A stretch of 64,000 bases of DNA, taken from positions 91,284-155,283 of the forward strand of contig JAKUCV010007745.1 in the NCBI GenBank assembly GCA_028386065.3, read 5' to 3'. Below the pieces are notes generated by a model. The model saw nothing but the letters and a program-made list of their open reading frames with translations. It had not been told where the DNA came from and made no database searches. The translations under genes and the position numbers were made by a program. This document shows positions 9,966-22,740 of this stretch, in pieces. Each line of letters starts with the position of its first letter. The stretch's first letter is position 1. Source of the DNA: Turnera subulata (Eukaryota > Streptophyta > Magnoliopsida > Malpighiales > Passifloraceae).

Positions 9966-10083
9966 TTAACATGTTACATGCATATTTATATTATTACTGC
10001 ATTATGGATCCATTATTGGAGAACATTCACCTAGAGCTAATTGTTCTCAAACATAAGTATAAACAATTATTTATATATATTTA

Positions 10084-10322
10084 TTATCTGTTGGATATAA
10101 CATTGACTTTAAAACTTTGAGCATCATTGTTGATTTTGACCCTAACATTCTCGTTCCAAGAGAACCACATACCGCCCATGTTGTGTTCGTCGAGAAGCTC
10201 GAACCGATTTGCTGGAGGAAAACGGAGTGGAATGACTCCATGTTCTTCTTCAGGTTGCCACAAAGTTTCGGTGATCAATACCATATTTGGCTTGTATTGA
10301 TTCTTTAGATCCTTTAAGGTAT
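10084..10322 (-). pseudogene. Truncated antisense EEP-like ORF in Copia-2
   Basis: Same family as the antisense ORF at 2427-3110. It reads without a stop from the break at 10322 to TAA at 10084-10086: LKNQYKPNMVLITETLWQ, then IPLRFPPANRFE and GGMWFSWNENV. About 150 upstream residues are missing, because the sequence changes abruptly at about 10322 to unrelated repeat DNA. The downstream flank (GGATCCATAATGCAGTAATAATATA on its own strand) also matches the other copia-borne copies. Confidence 0.75.
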
Positions 10323-12050
10323 TATGAGTACCCGACCCAAAATTCGTTGGGCTTACTCACCACCTTCTTCTTAACCGTCATCTACATCTTTGGAGTCGCC
10401 ACCCGAATTTTATTATAAGTCAAATTTCGGTAAAATATTTCTTAAGCAACCGATGACTCCTTAAGGCAACCGATAAGCGAACCAAAGATGTGGACCCGGG
10501 GGTTCGTCATGGATGGGAAGGTATGAAGCACCCATCCATGTCGGGGCAAGATCACGTGCAATTAGAGATTAACATATGCCATGCACAACAACACGAATAA
10601 CAAAACAAAGACAAAACAGAAAATAAATAAAGAATGAGCTTGCATTTCCACCACTAGAAACTGCCTACGTACCCCCTGGTCATGGGTTCAAAGCTCACGT
10701 AGTTCTTAACATGCATCACATATTATCACATCAACAAGATCATCACGTCACAACAGTAATTAACCAAGAAAATAAGAACGAGTTACCTCTTGAAGCCCTC
10801 CTCTTGCTCCTACTTGCTTACCACTCCCAAGCAGAATTTTAACAGAAATTCACTAGATAATTCGAGATAGAAGGAGGCCGAAATGGTCTTTTTCACCAAC
10901 AGAAAACTTGTAGAGCTATTCTTTAGCTTTCTAGAGACTCCAAGAGCACAGCAATCTGACACCTACAACTCCAGATATGATGATTTTTCTGAGACTTCCT
11001 GCACAAGATTCTTCTACTCGGATTCCTCCTCTTTTCCTCCAAAAGTTTGCTCCAATCTTCCTCCTTCTTCTCCTTCTCTTGCTCTCCTCTTGCTGCTACT
11101 CTAATGATACTCCTCCTTATAAAAATCCTCCAGAGCTTCAACCCTAGAAAGGGTTCCTAAGCTTGGAATCAAAGAATTTTTCCAAGCACCTAGCTTATGT
11201 GTGTATAGAGGGGGAAGAGAGAAAAATTGGTGAGTTTGAGGGTAAAAGGGGGGTCCTATTTATAGTGTTCAGGGGGTCTGGACGTGGTGTTAATCTAAGG
11301 GTCGGGATTGAACCCCTAGATCCAACGGTAGATACCCAGAATCAAGAAAATAGGAAAAATCGAAAAAACTGCCAAAACTGGAAAAGATGTCCGCCAGGCG
11401 CTGGCGATCATGTCTCAAAGCCCGCCAGGTGATGGCGGTCATGACGCCATATCTGCCGGCACTTATTTCCATAAGTGTTCTTTCCTTTTCAATTTTGATC
11501 CTCATTATTCCGGCTCAGCTTGATTCCCACGCCCTTCCTAAATAGTTTTTGCCTGTTTTAAGCTTCCAGAAACCCTCCTAACTTGTAGCCTACCCTCACC
11601 CTTTTCCTATTTCTCCTTACTTTTTCCCCACTACACTCTACATACCATAAACACATAAAAACACATAAATTTAATTTATCCTGAATTTTGACAAAAATTA
11701 AGGTTAATAAGCTGTTAAGCTCTGTGTTTTTAGTGGGCATAAATTGTTGGAGGATCCATATTTATTTAGTTTAGGCTCTTATTTATTTTGGGACCCAAAA
11801 TCATCTCAAATGGGTCCAGAAATAAAATAAAAGCTTAAAACAACTAAATACTCATATTTCATTATAATTAAACTTTTAAATACATTAGACTCAGAATTAA
11901 ATCATCTCAAAAATTCTGAATCAAATATATCAAAAATCCAAAAATAACAAAATATTAATATTCGACCAAGTTAAATTACAAAAATATCCAAACTCGGGAT
12001 TAAATCATCTCATTAATCCGTGGTCACAAATATTTCCATAATTCAAATTA
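10323..12050. repeat. LTR-like non-coding repeat DNA inserted in Copia-2
   Basis: It begins TTATGAGTACCCGACCC and carries GGAGTCGCCACC with GGACCCGGGGG, phrases often seen in plant LTRs. From 11740 it is AT-rich with repeated AAATCATCTCA. No protein signature is visible, and neither a target duplication nor a second copy was found, so the exact ends are open. Confidence 0.45.
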
Positions 12051-12055
12051 ATAGA

Positions 12056-12195
12056 ACATCCTGTAGTTTATGTTCACACCGAAAACAGTCTAGTAGAATC
12101 GTTTATCAAATGTTTCCAATTGATTGCAAGGCCATTATTGATGAGATGAAAACTCCATGTTATTGCTTAGGGACATGCTATTTGGGTTTTTGGTA
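12056..12195 (+). pseudogene. Copia integrase fragment of Copia-2
   Basis: It reads VHTENSLVESFIKCFQ, then LIARPLLMR followed by a stop, the conserved stretch of plant copia integrase after the DDE core. Stops follow and the match ends near 12195. Its place after the antisense ORF agrees with the order in Copia-1. Confidence 0.75.
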
Positions 12196-13720
12196 TAGTT
12201 GGTATCCAGTTTTTTTACTTTACATCAATCATGTACCCAAAAGTTTTTCTGAGTCAATTGTGTACCTGAACTTTTCTTAGGCAGGTCAGTCATGTGTCTC
12301 GGGCGGGGCATGTGCTGACCTGGATGCTGCCCCAAATTGGGCTGCTGCCCGTTGCTCAAAATGACGTCTTTTTAAACCCATACGACGTCGTTTTTGTGCC
12401 CATGTATCGTTTGTGGAACCCACTCGCACCCAGACCCTAACCCTGCTGCCCTAACCCAGTTTTCAACCGATTTATAGGTTGAACCAATAATGAATCGGCT
12501 GGGACCCACTCTTCTTCCTCTCTCCTTTATTTTTTTCTTTCTTTTTTTTCCTTCTCCTTTTTTCTTTTTCTTTTCTTTTCCTCTCTTTCCTCCTCTCTCT
12601 CTCCGAACTCTCACCGCCACCAACTAACAAGGATTGAAACCCAAGAAAACAAAAAAAAAAAAAACAATACCTAAAATCATATGGTTTTGCTTATCATAGA
12701 ACTTGGGTTCCTTTATCCTGATAACCATTTATTCATGTGATGGATTATATGATATGATGATCTCTCACTAGGAATTGGAAGGATGGGCTCTGGATTTACC
12801 ATTGAAGGTTTTCATTATTGGGTCCGTCCATGATAAGTTAGTGGGCTAAAGCCCAAGACTAATCCCTAATATGGTACTATTAGGGAAACCTAGTGTTGGG
12901 GGTTAATATATGTTATAACCACCCACACAGTAAGATAGTAGAACGTGGATTGGTACTCTGTGTACAGATAATTAAAAAACTATGTGTTTTCTGGTTCTCT
13001 CTTCTGTCTCCTAAAAAATAGATTTCTTCTCCAGTTTAGGGTTCTTAGGTTGTGGTATGTGGGTTATTTTCTAGTGATTAACATCCTAGTGATTTAACTC
13101 CGGACCAACAACTATATTGATGATCTAGAGGAATCAACCGATCCAAACTCCGGTTTTCACAGGCTCCAATCTGATAGAAAGAGATAAGTTTTCTTTTCTA
13201 TTTATTTAATTCTTCCGCTATGCATAGGTTGTTTATATGTTGAACATGTCTAAATTCCCAAAATTAGTAACGGAACCATGCCTTTTATTTCCTGATTGCT
13301 TTTATTGTTCTTGTGCAAACATTAAATGTAATCGATGGAATAATTATCCTCTGCAAATGGAATGAGTATATGTGCCCTTAAATTTGTTTTTGTGCAAAAC
13401 GAATTGGAGGGATTCTTTGTGAATCGAAAAAAACTTTGTGGGTGCATGATTATTTTATTCAATTTATCCACTCCTCTGCAAATGGTTAGTTTCTTGTATG
13501 CGATTAATTCATGTATTGGTCTGAGTATTCATGTTCAATTTATGTAATTGAGATGCACTATTGTTGTGTTTTTAATTGAATAAAATAGGATTTGTTCCTG
13601 TGTGAAACTAATCTGTGAATCAACACCTAAATGAAACCCATGAACTCAAGGAAACCCCACAACCTAACTCATCAATCGCGGCTTGTTTTTGTGTTGAGGG
13701 TTGTTTTTCTACTTGCAGGA
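12196..13720. other. Non-coding sequence, repeat-like
   Basis: No gene supported. It contains a polypyrimidine stretch (12525-12605), an A-run at 12651-12664, and the phrases GACGTCGTTTTTG and GTACCTGAACTTTTC that recur in plant repeats. Short open frames here are compositional. Confidence 0.45.
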
Positions 13721-13992
13721 TGTTATGACCCAACTCTAGTAACTACATATCGTTTGTTATATTGCTTTTGGATGTATTTGATTGTTAGTAAGATACATGT
13801 CATTTAGTTTGTTTGTAGCTTTATAAGCTCTTGGATTTGTAACAGAATGCAGTTAATGAAAAGTAACCAATGTGGTTAATCCTATCCTCCTCTCTCTCGA
13901 ATTATCTCTTCTCTTCTTCTTCCTCATTTCTAAACCTAAATTTACCCAATTCTTTACTCTTTATTCTTCCATTTCCATCTTGATATGTAACA
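13721..13992 (+). repeat. Probable 5' LTR of Gypsy-3
   Basis: It begins TGTTATGACCC and ends ATATGTAACA, so it has TG...CA ends that are partly complementary. ATTGGTAGCGGAGTCGTGAG follows immediately, in the position of a primer-binding site; the CRM element uses a similar TTTGGTAGCGGAGC. Only one copy is in the window. Confidence 0.6.
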
Positions 13993-14027
13993 ATTGGTAG
14001 CGGAGTCGTGAGATCGGTGGTGGCGCA

Positions 14028-15028
14028 ATGGTAACCAATAACAGTTTTGGTACCGTTGAGGAACAACTACAATTCATCGCCCACACACTTTCTGTGCTAT
14101 GAGCGGTGGTGAAGCGACACCGAGTTGACCTAGCCTCGCAGCAGGAACTTCTATTATCGCATCAAGAGGCGCTAGTGTCTTCTCAGGCGGCAATTCTACA
14201 ACAGTTGGCTTCGTTCCGTGAGTTGTTGGTGGCGTTTGCTACTGGCGATCCACCGACAAAGTCGCGCCCAGCGAATGGGGAGTCGGTTCCGGCGGTGATT
14301 GTTATCTCTGTTGAATCTACAACCGACACAACGGAACCAACAATCTTAGTAGAGCCAGCGACAATTCATGGTGGTGCTATGGTTGCCCGCGACCATTTCG
14401 ATACTGTGGGAGAGCAAATTCGCTCCCCTGTGTCGTTGCTCTCAAAACTGCAGGCGGCGACGGATTGGCCTCCAGCAGAACCACCTCCGAGGGTGGTCGA
14501 CATAGAGGAGGAGCCTACTATCCTTTCGACTCCACCTATTACGAAGTTAGATTGTGATCCGGGTAAATCTACTGCTCTTTTCTCGATGATTCGACGAAAT
14601 CGGATTCTATTTTTGCTGTGGACTCTATTGGACGTGTTGGAATTGAGAAAGTTGGAGAGCAATTGCTTGTTGTGAAGGATGTTAATGGTGATCTTGTTCA
14701 TCTTAAGTTTGCTAAGCTGCATCTTATACCATTTTCTGATGAGAATCTGAGAGGTTGGCTGCGTATATGTGTTAGCTTTATATTAGGAGGCCGGGCTATT
14801 AAGTGGTTTACTGGATTTTTGGCGGATAAAGGGGTTCCATGGAAAGAATTTGGTGAGGCTTTGTGTGAGCAATTGAGTGTTAGTAGAAATACTTATATTT
14901 TCTTGATTTTGGTTGTGGCTAAAGAACTCATGAAACTCAAGTTTTTTTCAGCTCCTCTTTTGATGTTGCGAGTAGTTAATGGGCAGCAAATGCATAGTAA
15001 GTTCTGTTGTTGCTGGGCATTTCAATAG
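14028..15028 (+). pseudogene. Gag remains of Gypsy-3
   Basis: The ATG at 14028 lies 36 bases after the LTR. The frame has an in-frame TGA at 14100-14102 and then stays open to 14675. The N-terminal part is rich in Gln, Ser and Leu (HQEALVSSQAAILQQLASF) as in gag leaders. In another frame 14618-15028 resembles the gag capsid core (ENLRGWL, then FTGFLADKGVPWKEFGEAL). A frameshift near 14600-14650 separates the two. Confidence 0.55.
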
Positions 15029-15031
15029 AAA

Positions 15032-15433
15032 ATGCATAATAAGACATTTATTGCAGATTTGAGGAATTTGGAATTGCAGGACTATGTCCTCATTCTTAGC
15101 TTGAACTGGTTACATCCTTTAAGTCCAGTGACCTTTGATTGGAAGCTTAAAAAGTTTTACTTAGACAACAAAACAGGGGTAATTATTATAAATGGTGTGC
15201 ACAAGAAGGAGCTGGTGAAGATGAATTCTATTGATAGTGTGAAGGAATCTTGGTGTGACAATGTTGCAAGTGCAACAGAAGATGTGTTCAAGGAATCTAA
15301 ACCCATCCCATCTGAAGGAAGTCATGATCACAAGTTTCCTTGGTGGTTAAATACTGCTCTAGTTAATTTGAGGTCATATTGTCATAATTTTGAGCAGAAG
15401 AATGATGTTGTGAATTGGCCTTATATTGTGTGA
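15032..15433 (+). pseudogene. Protease-region remnant of Gypsy-3
   Basis: An open frame of 133 residues. The first 45 (FIADLRNLELQDYVLILSLN, then WLHPLSPVTFDWKLK) follow the pattern of the last part of gypsy aspartic proteases, with the GxDxVLGxxWL motif degraded and no DTG seen. The rest is unlike anything I know. The start codon is not meaningful because the frame was part of a polyprotein. Confidence 0.45.
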
Positions 15434-16389
15434 GTTGGAGCATTTTTGGGCTTAACAGCTGAGTTGGTATTTGAGGAGTCCGGGGTCGAAGATATGGTGT
15501 ATTTACACTTTGTAGTTATTTGCTTATATTTTTTTGTCGATTTTGCATATAGTTCTTGAAGGAATATGAATAAGAACTTTCACATTATTGGTTTTACTTT
15601 GACAATGGCATGCAAATTCTTTAGAATTATTTTCTAGATAGGAATTGAATAAGAATTATTATCAATAAACGATTCAAAAATTTGAATTTTTTTAACAATT
15701 TTTTTCTGATTTTTTTTTTGATAATATTAGTAATATTGGTTAGTCATAGCGATATTCTGAGAAACTACAATAAATTGCATAAAATTTAATATCCATGGTG
15801 AATAATTATAATTGTAAAACCCAAACCAATTAGTGGATTGTTTTGTCAATACATTGTTCAGCATAAAGCGTGAGTGAAATATCTTCTTTGATCTACATTA
15901 CAAAACTGAAATGTTGGCTAGTCATTACCTACTACATAAAAAATAATGAATAGATTCTAGTTAGCGATAAAATGAATTACCGTATTGATAACAAAATTCG
16001 AGCCCATCCCTCATGAATTCTCATTTTAATCTTCTTCACTATCGTTGTAAGTAAGTTTTAGTAACTATTCAAACTCGTTTTTGTAGTTATATTTTTGCAG
16101 TAATTTTCTTTGATTGATGTTATTCACTAATTTTTCTTCCTAGTTCTCGTCCCTCATGAATTCTCATTTTATTCTTCTTCACTGTCGTTGTAAGTAAGCT
16201 TTGGTAACTATTCAAACTCGTTTTGTAGTTATATTTTTGCAGTAATTTACTTTGATTGATGTTATTCACTAATTTTACTTCCTAGTTTTTTAGTTCTTGA
16301 TTGAAATAAATAAGGCTTTATATTAATTATTATCTTATAATCAAGAAGGATAGCAATTGTTCAGAAATATTTTTGTATAGAACTCTTTA
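15434..16389. other. AT-rich non-coding sequence with a 143-bp tandem duplication
   Basis: No gene supported. A direct tandem duplication begins TCCCTCATGAATTCTCATTT, with copy 1 at 16007-16149 and copy 2 at 16150 to about 16288, nearly identical. Confidence 0.7.
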
Positions 16390-16538
16390 AACTGAATTTT
16401 TATTAATGATATTTGTTGATGTTCATAATATTCTACTCATTATTTATTGTTATTAATATAATATAAGTTAGGGTAATTTAGTCTTTTAATTTTGAGAGGT
16501 TCATGCTCTTATATCTGAGAGTTAGTACTATTGATGCT
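16390..16538 (+). repeat. Segment repeated at 29636-29796
   Basis: About 140 bp starting AACTGAATTTTTATTAATGA and ending GAGAGTTAGTAC. It recurs in the same orientation at 29636-29773, about 13 kb away on the other side of the Tekay-like element. The second copy then has 13-16 extra bases before ATTGATGCT. Confidence 0.8.
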
Positions 16539-17753
16539 TGTAGGCCCAAAATAGCTAAAAGAAGAGGTGAATTAGCTTCCAAGACGCTTTTCTAGAAATT
16601 TGTATAAGGGGCAGAAACCAAAATTTGGGTATTTGAGAACACAAGAAAAGATTAAGAATGTAGAAGAGAATAATCACACACACACACATTGAAACACAAT
16701 AATTTAGAGTGGTTGTCCCTAAATCCTATGGGTACATCCACTACTCAAGGCTCCCACTTGAGATTTACCAAATTCACTATATAGTTTCTTCCAAGGTGCA
16801 ACCTAACTTTTTATAACCAAGCTTTTTCAAAGCCTTAAGCTCAAACGTTTACAAGAGTTTTTCCAAGACTCACTCTCTAACCTAGGATTTTACTAAGGCT
16901 AAACCCAAACCTATAACCAAAGCTTTTTTCCAAGGATCAAGCTTCAAACCTATTCCCCTTAAGTAAACTTTCCCCTATCCTATTCAAGGTATGATTTTCC
17001 AGCAATCTAAAGAGTGACTCACTCTTTGTGAATATAATTAAGCCCAAAAGTATCTCAATGGTATAATGCTCAAGAAAGAATGATTCAACCCCTTAACAAT
17101 TTCAATGATCCAAGCTCAAAATATCTCTCAATTGTTTATGAGTACTTAAGCAAGCTTTAAGAGAGTGTGAACAAATTTGTATTGAATTGCCTTAAGTCTC
17201 AAATGAAGGAAAGGAGGCTATTTATATATCCAGACTAAGGAGAGTGACCCAAAAGTCAAAAGCTTGCCTTTTTGATATTTTGGTGGGAGGCCAATATACA
17301 AAATCTGAGTCTGTCCAATTTTGAAAATTCTGACCGTTGCTGCTTCTAATCCTCCACACTTCTTTCTGTTTCCTTACTGCTTCCCTTTGATAATGAGACA
17401 CCAAAATGGCTCTTTTCAACCTTCTTTGTAGGTTGTTGGTGGACTTCTATTGGTAGATTAGAAGCTCCATAAAACTTCAAAGGACACAACTTGATTCATC
17501 AAGAGGAGAAGATGGTGCCAAATCCAACGTCCATATTTGGAGCTCAATGACAACTCACACAAAGTAGGTAGAAGTCTTGGGTGGAAGTCTCTAGATCCAC
17601 TGAATGTTTGTCTTATCTTTCTTTTGTTTGGTTGCAAGGAAAACAATGGAAAAAAGAAGGGAAGAAGATACACAGTGTCACGCAATAGTTATGGTCGAAC
17701 TCACATGAACAACTCTTGGGCTATATCAAAACAGTGAGTTTAATGAGTATTAG
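16539..17753. other. Non-coding, LTR-like sequence
   Basis: No coding signal. It contains a CA microsatellite (16675-16688) and a text resembling LTRs of large copia elements ('AGTGGTTGTCCCTAAATCC', 'ACATCCACTACTCAAGGC'). TGTAGGCCCAAAATAGC at 16538 could be an LTR start, but no partner was found. Confidence 0.4.
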
Positions 17754-20700
17754 TGAAACGCCCGTATCCCATTTTAGTAAAATAAAACAATAAAATGAAG
17801 AAATTTACCAAAATACCCTTGAAATCCGGGATACGTAATCCAGTGCCAAATAATATCCATAAACCTTATTATTCTATGATGTTATGAAGAAATAGAAATA
17901 AACCGGCTTATCAAGCCATAATTCAAACCCGGCGAAGTCCGTCGAACATCACCATAAGAAATCCCGGCCAACCGCCAGTAAAGAAATAGAGTCAAGTGAA
18001 ACATCTCAAAACAAATCCTTATGCAGCGGGAAAAGAAATAACAAAAGTTATAGAAAGGAAAAATGTTATGCATGTCGGCTCTATGGATCCAACCCAAAGA
18101 AGACACAAGTTACCTGATGAGAAACCACGTATGAACTCCGAGTCGAAGTAAAATCTCTACACGCTAGCTAGGGTCTGAAAAACAACGATGGCGAATATGT
18201 GAGTCGCCTACTCAGCGAGCATTTAGAGTCAAATATATATATATAAGTGAAGTCATGCTCGTAGGGTGAGTAGTCTACGAGCACAAGTATAGCATACAAG
18301 CAAATAATCAGAATCACACACCATATGCACGGTATTCTCATGGCATTATTGTTATTGTTTAATTAGTTTCAGTGTGTTTTGATATTCAGGGCCCCTTACT
18401 GTGAGTCAAGTCTCGGTAGCGCATCTGGCCAGATCCGGGTGTGAAAACCCAAGTGTCGCACCTCAGAAGGGGTAGATTCTGAGGCATAAACCACCGATAA
18501 TCCTCGAGTGGCCGCTAGCTCCCTGAGGGTGCACTCAGACACACCTAACTGGTGCAAGTCTTCCAGGGGCGCACCTACCTTCCCTTGGGATAACCATGCT
18601 AAACAGCATAACGTGACCCGAGGGTACCCAACCCTCCCTCGGGGCTACTGGTCAACTTCACAGTAGAATTAAGTATTTTATTCTCAGTTATTCTTATATG
18701 ATTCAGTGTGCCTTACATTATGTTTTCCAGGGATGTGTGACCTTTATGTGTTGTTTTCATATCCGGGCCTTCGGCCCATATCCCACACTATCACCCAAAC
18801 ATAATAACATGTTGTATTTCATAACAAATTCCTTAAACTGAAATTAAGCATGTGAGAGCAAACAAGCACACAACTCCAATCACCGCATGTAGCAAACAAG
18901 GCAAGTAAACCAACTAACCACACCAACATGCATTCACAAACATATATAAAAGACTTTTAACGTCACCTCAACAATGATGATCCTGAGGAGCCTTCCCAGA
19001 GCCAGATCCTCCAGCTCCCGAGGTGTTACCCGTGCCTGAATATCGGCACATACAACAATCGCAAAATACGTGCATGCATGCTAATGATATGCTCATCCGA
19101 GTAACTATCCGGTTATGTAATTTCAGGGTCTAAGCCCAAGAAGATATTCCCTCCTCGATAACTCCAAAAGATTGGGACCTAAGGTTTACCGAATCTAAGC
19201 CTATCTAAGTCCATAAACAAATTCTAGGGCCTAAGGCCCACTTCCTTAAGTCCACAATAAATCCAATTATGAATTTGGGCTTAGAGCCCATTCCTTAAAG
19301 TCCATAACTAACCAATTAGGCCATTAGGCTTTAAGCCCATTTCTTAAAGTCTAAGAATTATCCAAAAGTTCATAAGGTTAGACTGTTGGGCCTGGGCTCG
19401 GTTTCCTAATTTTCCGTTATAAGGTCAGTCCCGAGCCCAAGAGTTTATCGGCCTAAGATTCTTTCTGTGTCGGAAAGTTTCCGGCCACACACACTCACTC
19501 CCCGCTCTCGATAATCCACTAAGTCTTATATATAAATAAATGTACATAACCGTTAAATCCTCAAATTATGTACAAACAAAACCGAGACAAATCCGGGAAT
19601 AAGTACCGTTTAATAGCCGTAGAAGAAAAGATAAATTCCACCAGATAGAACCCGAGCCCTCGCCGGAAAATTCCCGAGCTCGCCAGATTCCGGTCAACCT
19701 CACCGGAAATTCTACAACACAGCCAGAAACCAACCACAACACACTGCCAAGCCCAAAAGCGAACCCATTCAACAACACAGAAAGTGATAACGGTTCAAGA
19801 ACGACCAAGGTTTCCAGATCCTTACCGGAAAAAGAGAAATCCACACTGCTGGCGTCAAATCAGAGCACAAAACACACCCAACCCGAGCCTGCCATCGTCC
19901 CCAGAACCACCACCACCATACACACAAACACCGGCAACACCACAACACATCAGAAAAAAAAAAAAAACATCTCAATGCCGTTCACCATTTCAAACACAGA
20001 ACGAAAGAGAAAGAAGATCAAGGGATGGAGTCCCTTACCCGGAATTGAACCCCAATTGCCTGAGATGGATTTGCAACCTCAAGAACTACAACCCGAAACC
20101 CCCTCACTGGAGAACCCAATCCGACCACTATGCCGCTGCAGCAACAACACACCCGACCATAACCCACCAAGCCGACCCGCCAAACACAGCAGCAACTGCA
20201 CACCCGACAACCCACCGCCACAAACCACCACGACACACAACCGGGTTAAAACGAAAACCGAGAAGAATAAGAGAGAAAAAGAAAGAGAAAGGAGAAGGAG
20301 CAAGGGAACTTACCTATGCTCATGACTCCTTCCCTTCCTGACTGCAGCGGTGGCGGCGGCGTGCACCAGTCACAGCGAGAGAGGCGAAGATGGTGGCGGT
20401 TCGCGAATTTTGGGGAGGAAAAGAGAGAGTTGGTGGGTTTCGAAAACTAAACGAAAAGAGAAGAAAAGAAAAGATAGGAAGACGAAAAAGGGGTCCCGAG
20501 CCGTTGAGTCCACGATTTGTGGGAGAGAAATCTGGGAGCAGATCGTGGGAGAAGAGAGGGAGTTAGAGTCGGCGGTGGCTAGAGAGGAAAAGAAAAAAGA
20601 AGGAAAGAAAAGAAGGAAAGAAAGGAAAGGGTTAGGGTATTGACCCGTCCAATCCAAAACGACGCCGTTTTGGCTTTGGGCGCGGTCAACCCGCCCCTCA

Positions 20701-20962
20701 AGTCAACATCTTCCTTCTTTTCCCCTTTCTTTAGCAAAACGATGTAGTTTTAGTTGAAACTACGATAGACCCCGCGTATCACCCCGAAACACTTTATAAC
20801 TCCAACGGAAACCCGTACACAACACAACATCTTAATACGGATATTCCCAAGGAAAATAATTTATTTTCCATAACCAAAAATCCGGAAATCCCTCAAGGGT
20901 AAAATTGGAATAAAAATTTTGAAAATTCCATAAATTAAATTATCAAAATCCGGGGCGTTACA
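17754..20962 (-). repeat. 3' LTR of Tekay-4
   Basis: 3209 bp. It matches 25933-29012 with a few percent substitutions. It keeps about 150 bp (near 19461-19615) that the right copy lacks. Blocks with GGGCTTAGAGCCCA-type pairs occur near 19120-19350. The short open frames inside it are shadows of low-complexity sequence. Confidence 0.9.
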
Positions 20963-20976
20963 ACTCCACCCCTCTT
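20963..20976 (-). other. Polypurine tract of Tekay-4
   Basis: On the minus strand AAGAGGGGTGGAG directly precedes TTGTAACGCC, the start of the 3' LTR. Confidence 0.7.
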
Positions 20977-21014
20977 ATTAAAATTTCGTCTTCAAAATTT
21001 ACAAGATAAGAAAA

Positions 21015-21833
21015 TCAGAACAGATATGGATACTGCTCTCTCATATGGGACTCAACCTCCCAAGTAGCCTCATTCGGAGAATGACGGCTCCATCTAACCC
21101 AAACCATTGGAATAGTAAGACTCCTCAACTGTCGTACCTCCCGAGCCAAATTCTCAACCGGCTCCTCAACATAGGTCAAGTCCTCAGAAACCTCCACTTC
21201 GGTCGGGGATACAACATGACTACGATCAGACCGGTAACGCCTCAGCATCGAAACATTGAATACATCATGTATGCGAGACAGCTCCTCCGGTAAAGCTAAC
21301 CTTTAGGCCAGCGGACCTATCCGCTCCATGATCTCATAAGGACCAATATAACGAGGGCTTAACTTGCCCTTCCTCCCAAACCGGATAACACCTCTCCAGG
21401 GAGCAACCCGAAGGAAAACTCTATCGCCTACACTGTACTCCATCTCCCGACGATGCTTATTGGCATAACTCTTTTGCCGGTCCTGAGCAGCTCTCATACA
21501 CTGCTTGACCACCTCGATCTGATCAACAGTCTCCTGGACTAGGTCCGGAATAATCACCTGTCTCAGACCTTCCTCATCCCAACAGATCGGACTACGGCAC
21601 TTCCGGCCGTACAAAGCCTCGTAAGGCGCCACACCAATACTGGAATGATAACCGCTGTTGTAGGCAAACTCCACGAACGACAACTGCTCATCCCAAGAAT
21701 TACTGAAGTTGAGCACATAGGCTCGAAGCATGTCCTCTAGCGTCTGTATAGTCCTCTCTGACTGTCCATCTATTTGCGGATGGAAGGCAGTATTGAAATT
21801 CAGCTTAGTCCCCAAAGCTGACTGTAAACTCTT
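21015..21833 (-). pseudogene. Integrase C-terminal part and chromodomain of Tekay-4
   Basis: In coding order it starts with the end of the integrase core (FHPQIDGQSERTIQTLEDML, then DEQLSFVEFAYNSGYHSSIG). Next comes the GPY/F region (LSPRYIGPYEIMERIGPLA). After a break, a chromodomain runs to the stop at 21015: VVSPTEVEVSEDLTYVEEPV, then VWVRWSRHSPNEATWEVE. Chromodomains bind methylated histone H3 tails and steer integration into heterochromatin. The stop or shift near 21300 separates the chromodomain from the core. Confidence 0.85.
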
Positions 21834-22740
21834 CTAGAAGTGGGAAGTAAACCTCGGATCTCTGTCCGACACAATAGATAGTGGAACAGCATGTAGCCGG
21901 ACAATACCCGAAACATACAACCTTGCCAACTTATCCATCGTATCCATCTGCTGAATAGGAAGGAAATGAGATGACTTGGTCAACCTGTCAACAATGACCC
22001 AGATGGCATCATGCCGATGCCGGGTCCTCGGTAACCCAATCACAAAGTCCATGGTGATATGCTCCCACTTCCACTGCGGAATAGTCAAAGATCTCAACTT
22101 GCCGGTAGGAGCCTGATGCCCGGCTTTCACCTGCTAACAAGTTATACAACGAGCCACAAACTCCGCGACATCTTTCTTCATCCCGGGCCACCAATAATGA
22201 CTCTTCAAGTTCTGGTACATTTTGGTGCTACCCGAATGCATTGCATATGGCGCGTTATGCACTTATCCATAGTCCATCTCCTCATATCATCAACAGTAGG
22301 AACACATAACCGATCATTGGTCATCAAAGCACCGTCCTCCCGGATATAGAAACTGGAACTCTCTCCACCCAGAGCCTTATCCCGCAACTCCGCTAAATGA
22401 GGATCACCAAACTGCAACTCGATAATCTTATCCCGCAGGGTCAGGCTGATACTCAAATTGGCTAGCAACGCGCCGGTGGCTTCCACCTCTAATTGTGCTT
22501 CCAATGACCTCAGCTCAACCAAGGAAGGCAAAACATAAGAAACTGGGTCCTCATCTGCAGAAGCAACTCTCTTCCGGCTCAAAGCATCTGCAACCACATT
22601 GGCCTTTCCCGAATGGTAGGTACTTAATAGTACAATCATAATCCTTCAGAAGCTCAATCCAACGTCTCTGCCTCATATTAAGCTCCCTTTGGGTCATGAT
22701 GTACTTCAAGCTCTTATGATCTGTGAAAATCTGACACTTC
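21834..22740 (-). pseudogene. RNase H tail and integrase core of Tekay-4
   Basis: Near 22740-22560 is the end of RNase H ([20 protein letters not shown], then [12 protein letters not shown] and the ADALSRK linker near 22600). The integrase core follows at 22130-21840: [20 protein letters not shown] (first catalytic Asp), [12 protein letters not shown], then [13 protein letters not shown] (second Asp). The zinc-finger part near 22200 is disrupted, with CQQ...[10 protein letters not shown] readable next to stops. Confidence 0.82.

Larger units (their letters stand above)
6927..12195 (+). mobile_element. Copia-2: fragmented copia element (outer limits uncertain)
   Basis: A copia relative of Copia-1 in the same orientation: promoter-like segment, leader tandem repeats, gag (7698-8267 and 9732 to about 9960), a truncated antisense ORF (10084-10322) and an integrase piece (12056-12195). 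It is interrupted by a solo LTR at 8268-9731 and by repeat DNA at 10323 to about 12050. TGTTACCATCC at 6927 could be the LTR start, but no partner LTR was found, so the left limit is a guess. Confidence 0.6.
13721..15480 (+). mobile_element. Gypsy-3: 5' fragment of a gypsy-like element
   Basis: An LTR-like start (13721-13992), a primer-site-like sequence, a gag with coiled-coil-like Gln-rich N-terminus and a protease-like piece follow each other. No reverse transcriptase, integrase or second LTR was found, so the element is internally deleted or 3' truncated. Confidence 0.6.

Noticed and set aside
19784..20657. ORFs of 95-185 residues in the Tekay-4 LTR, also at 27751-28803
   Set aside because: Low-complexity Pro/Thr- or Lys/Arg-rich translations of LTR sequence, duplicated only because the LTR is. 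No initiation or domain evidence.
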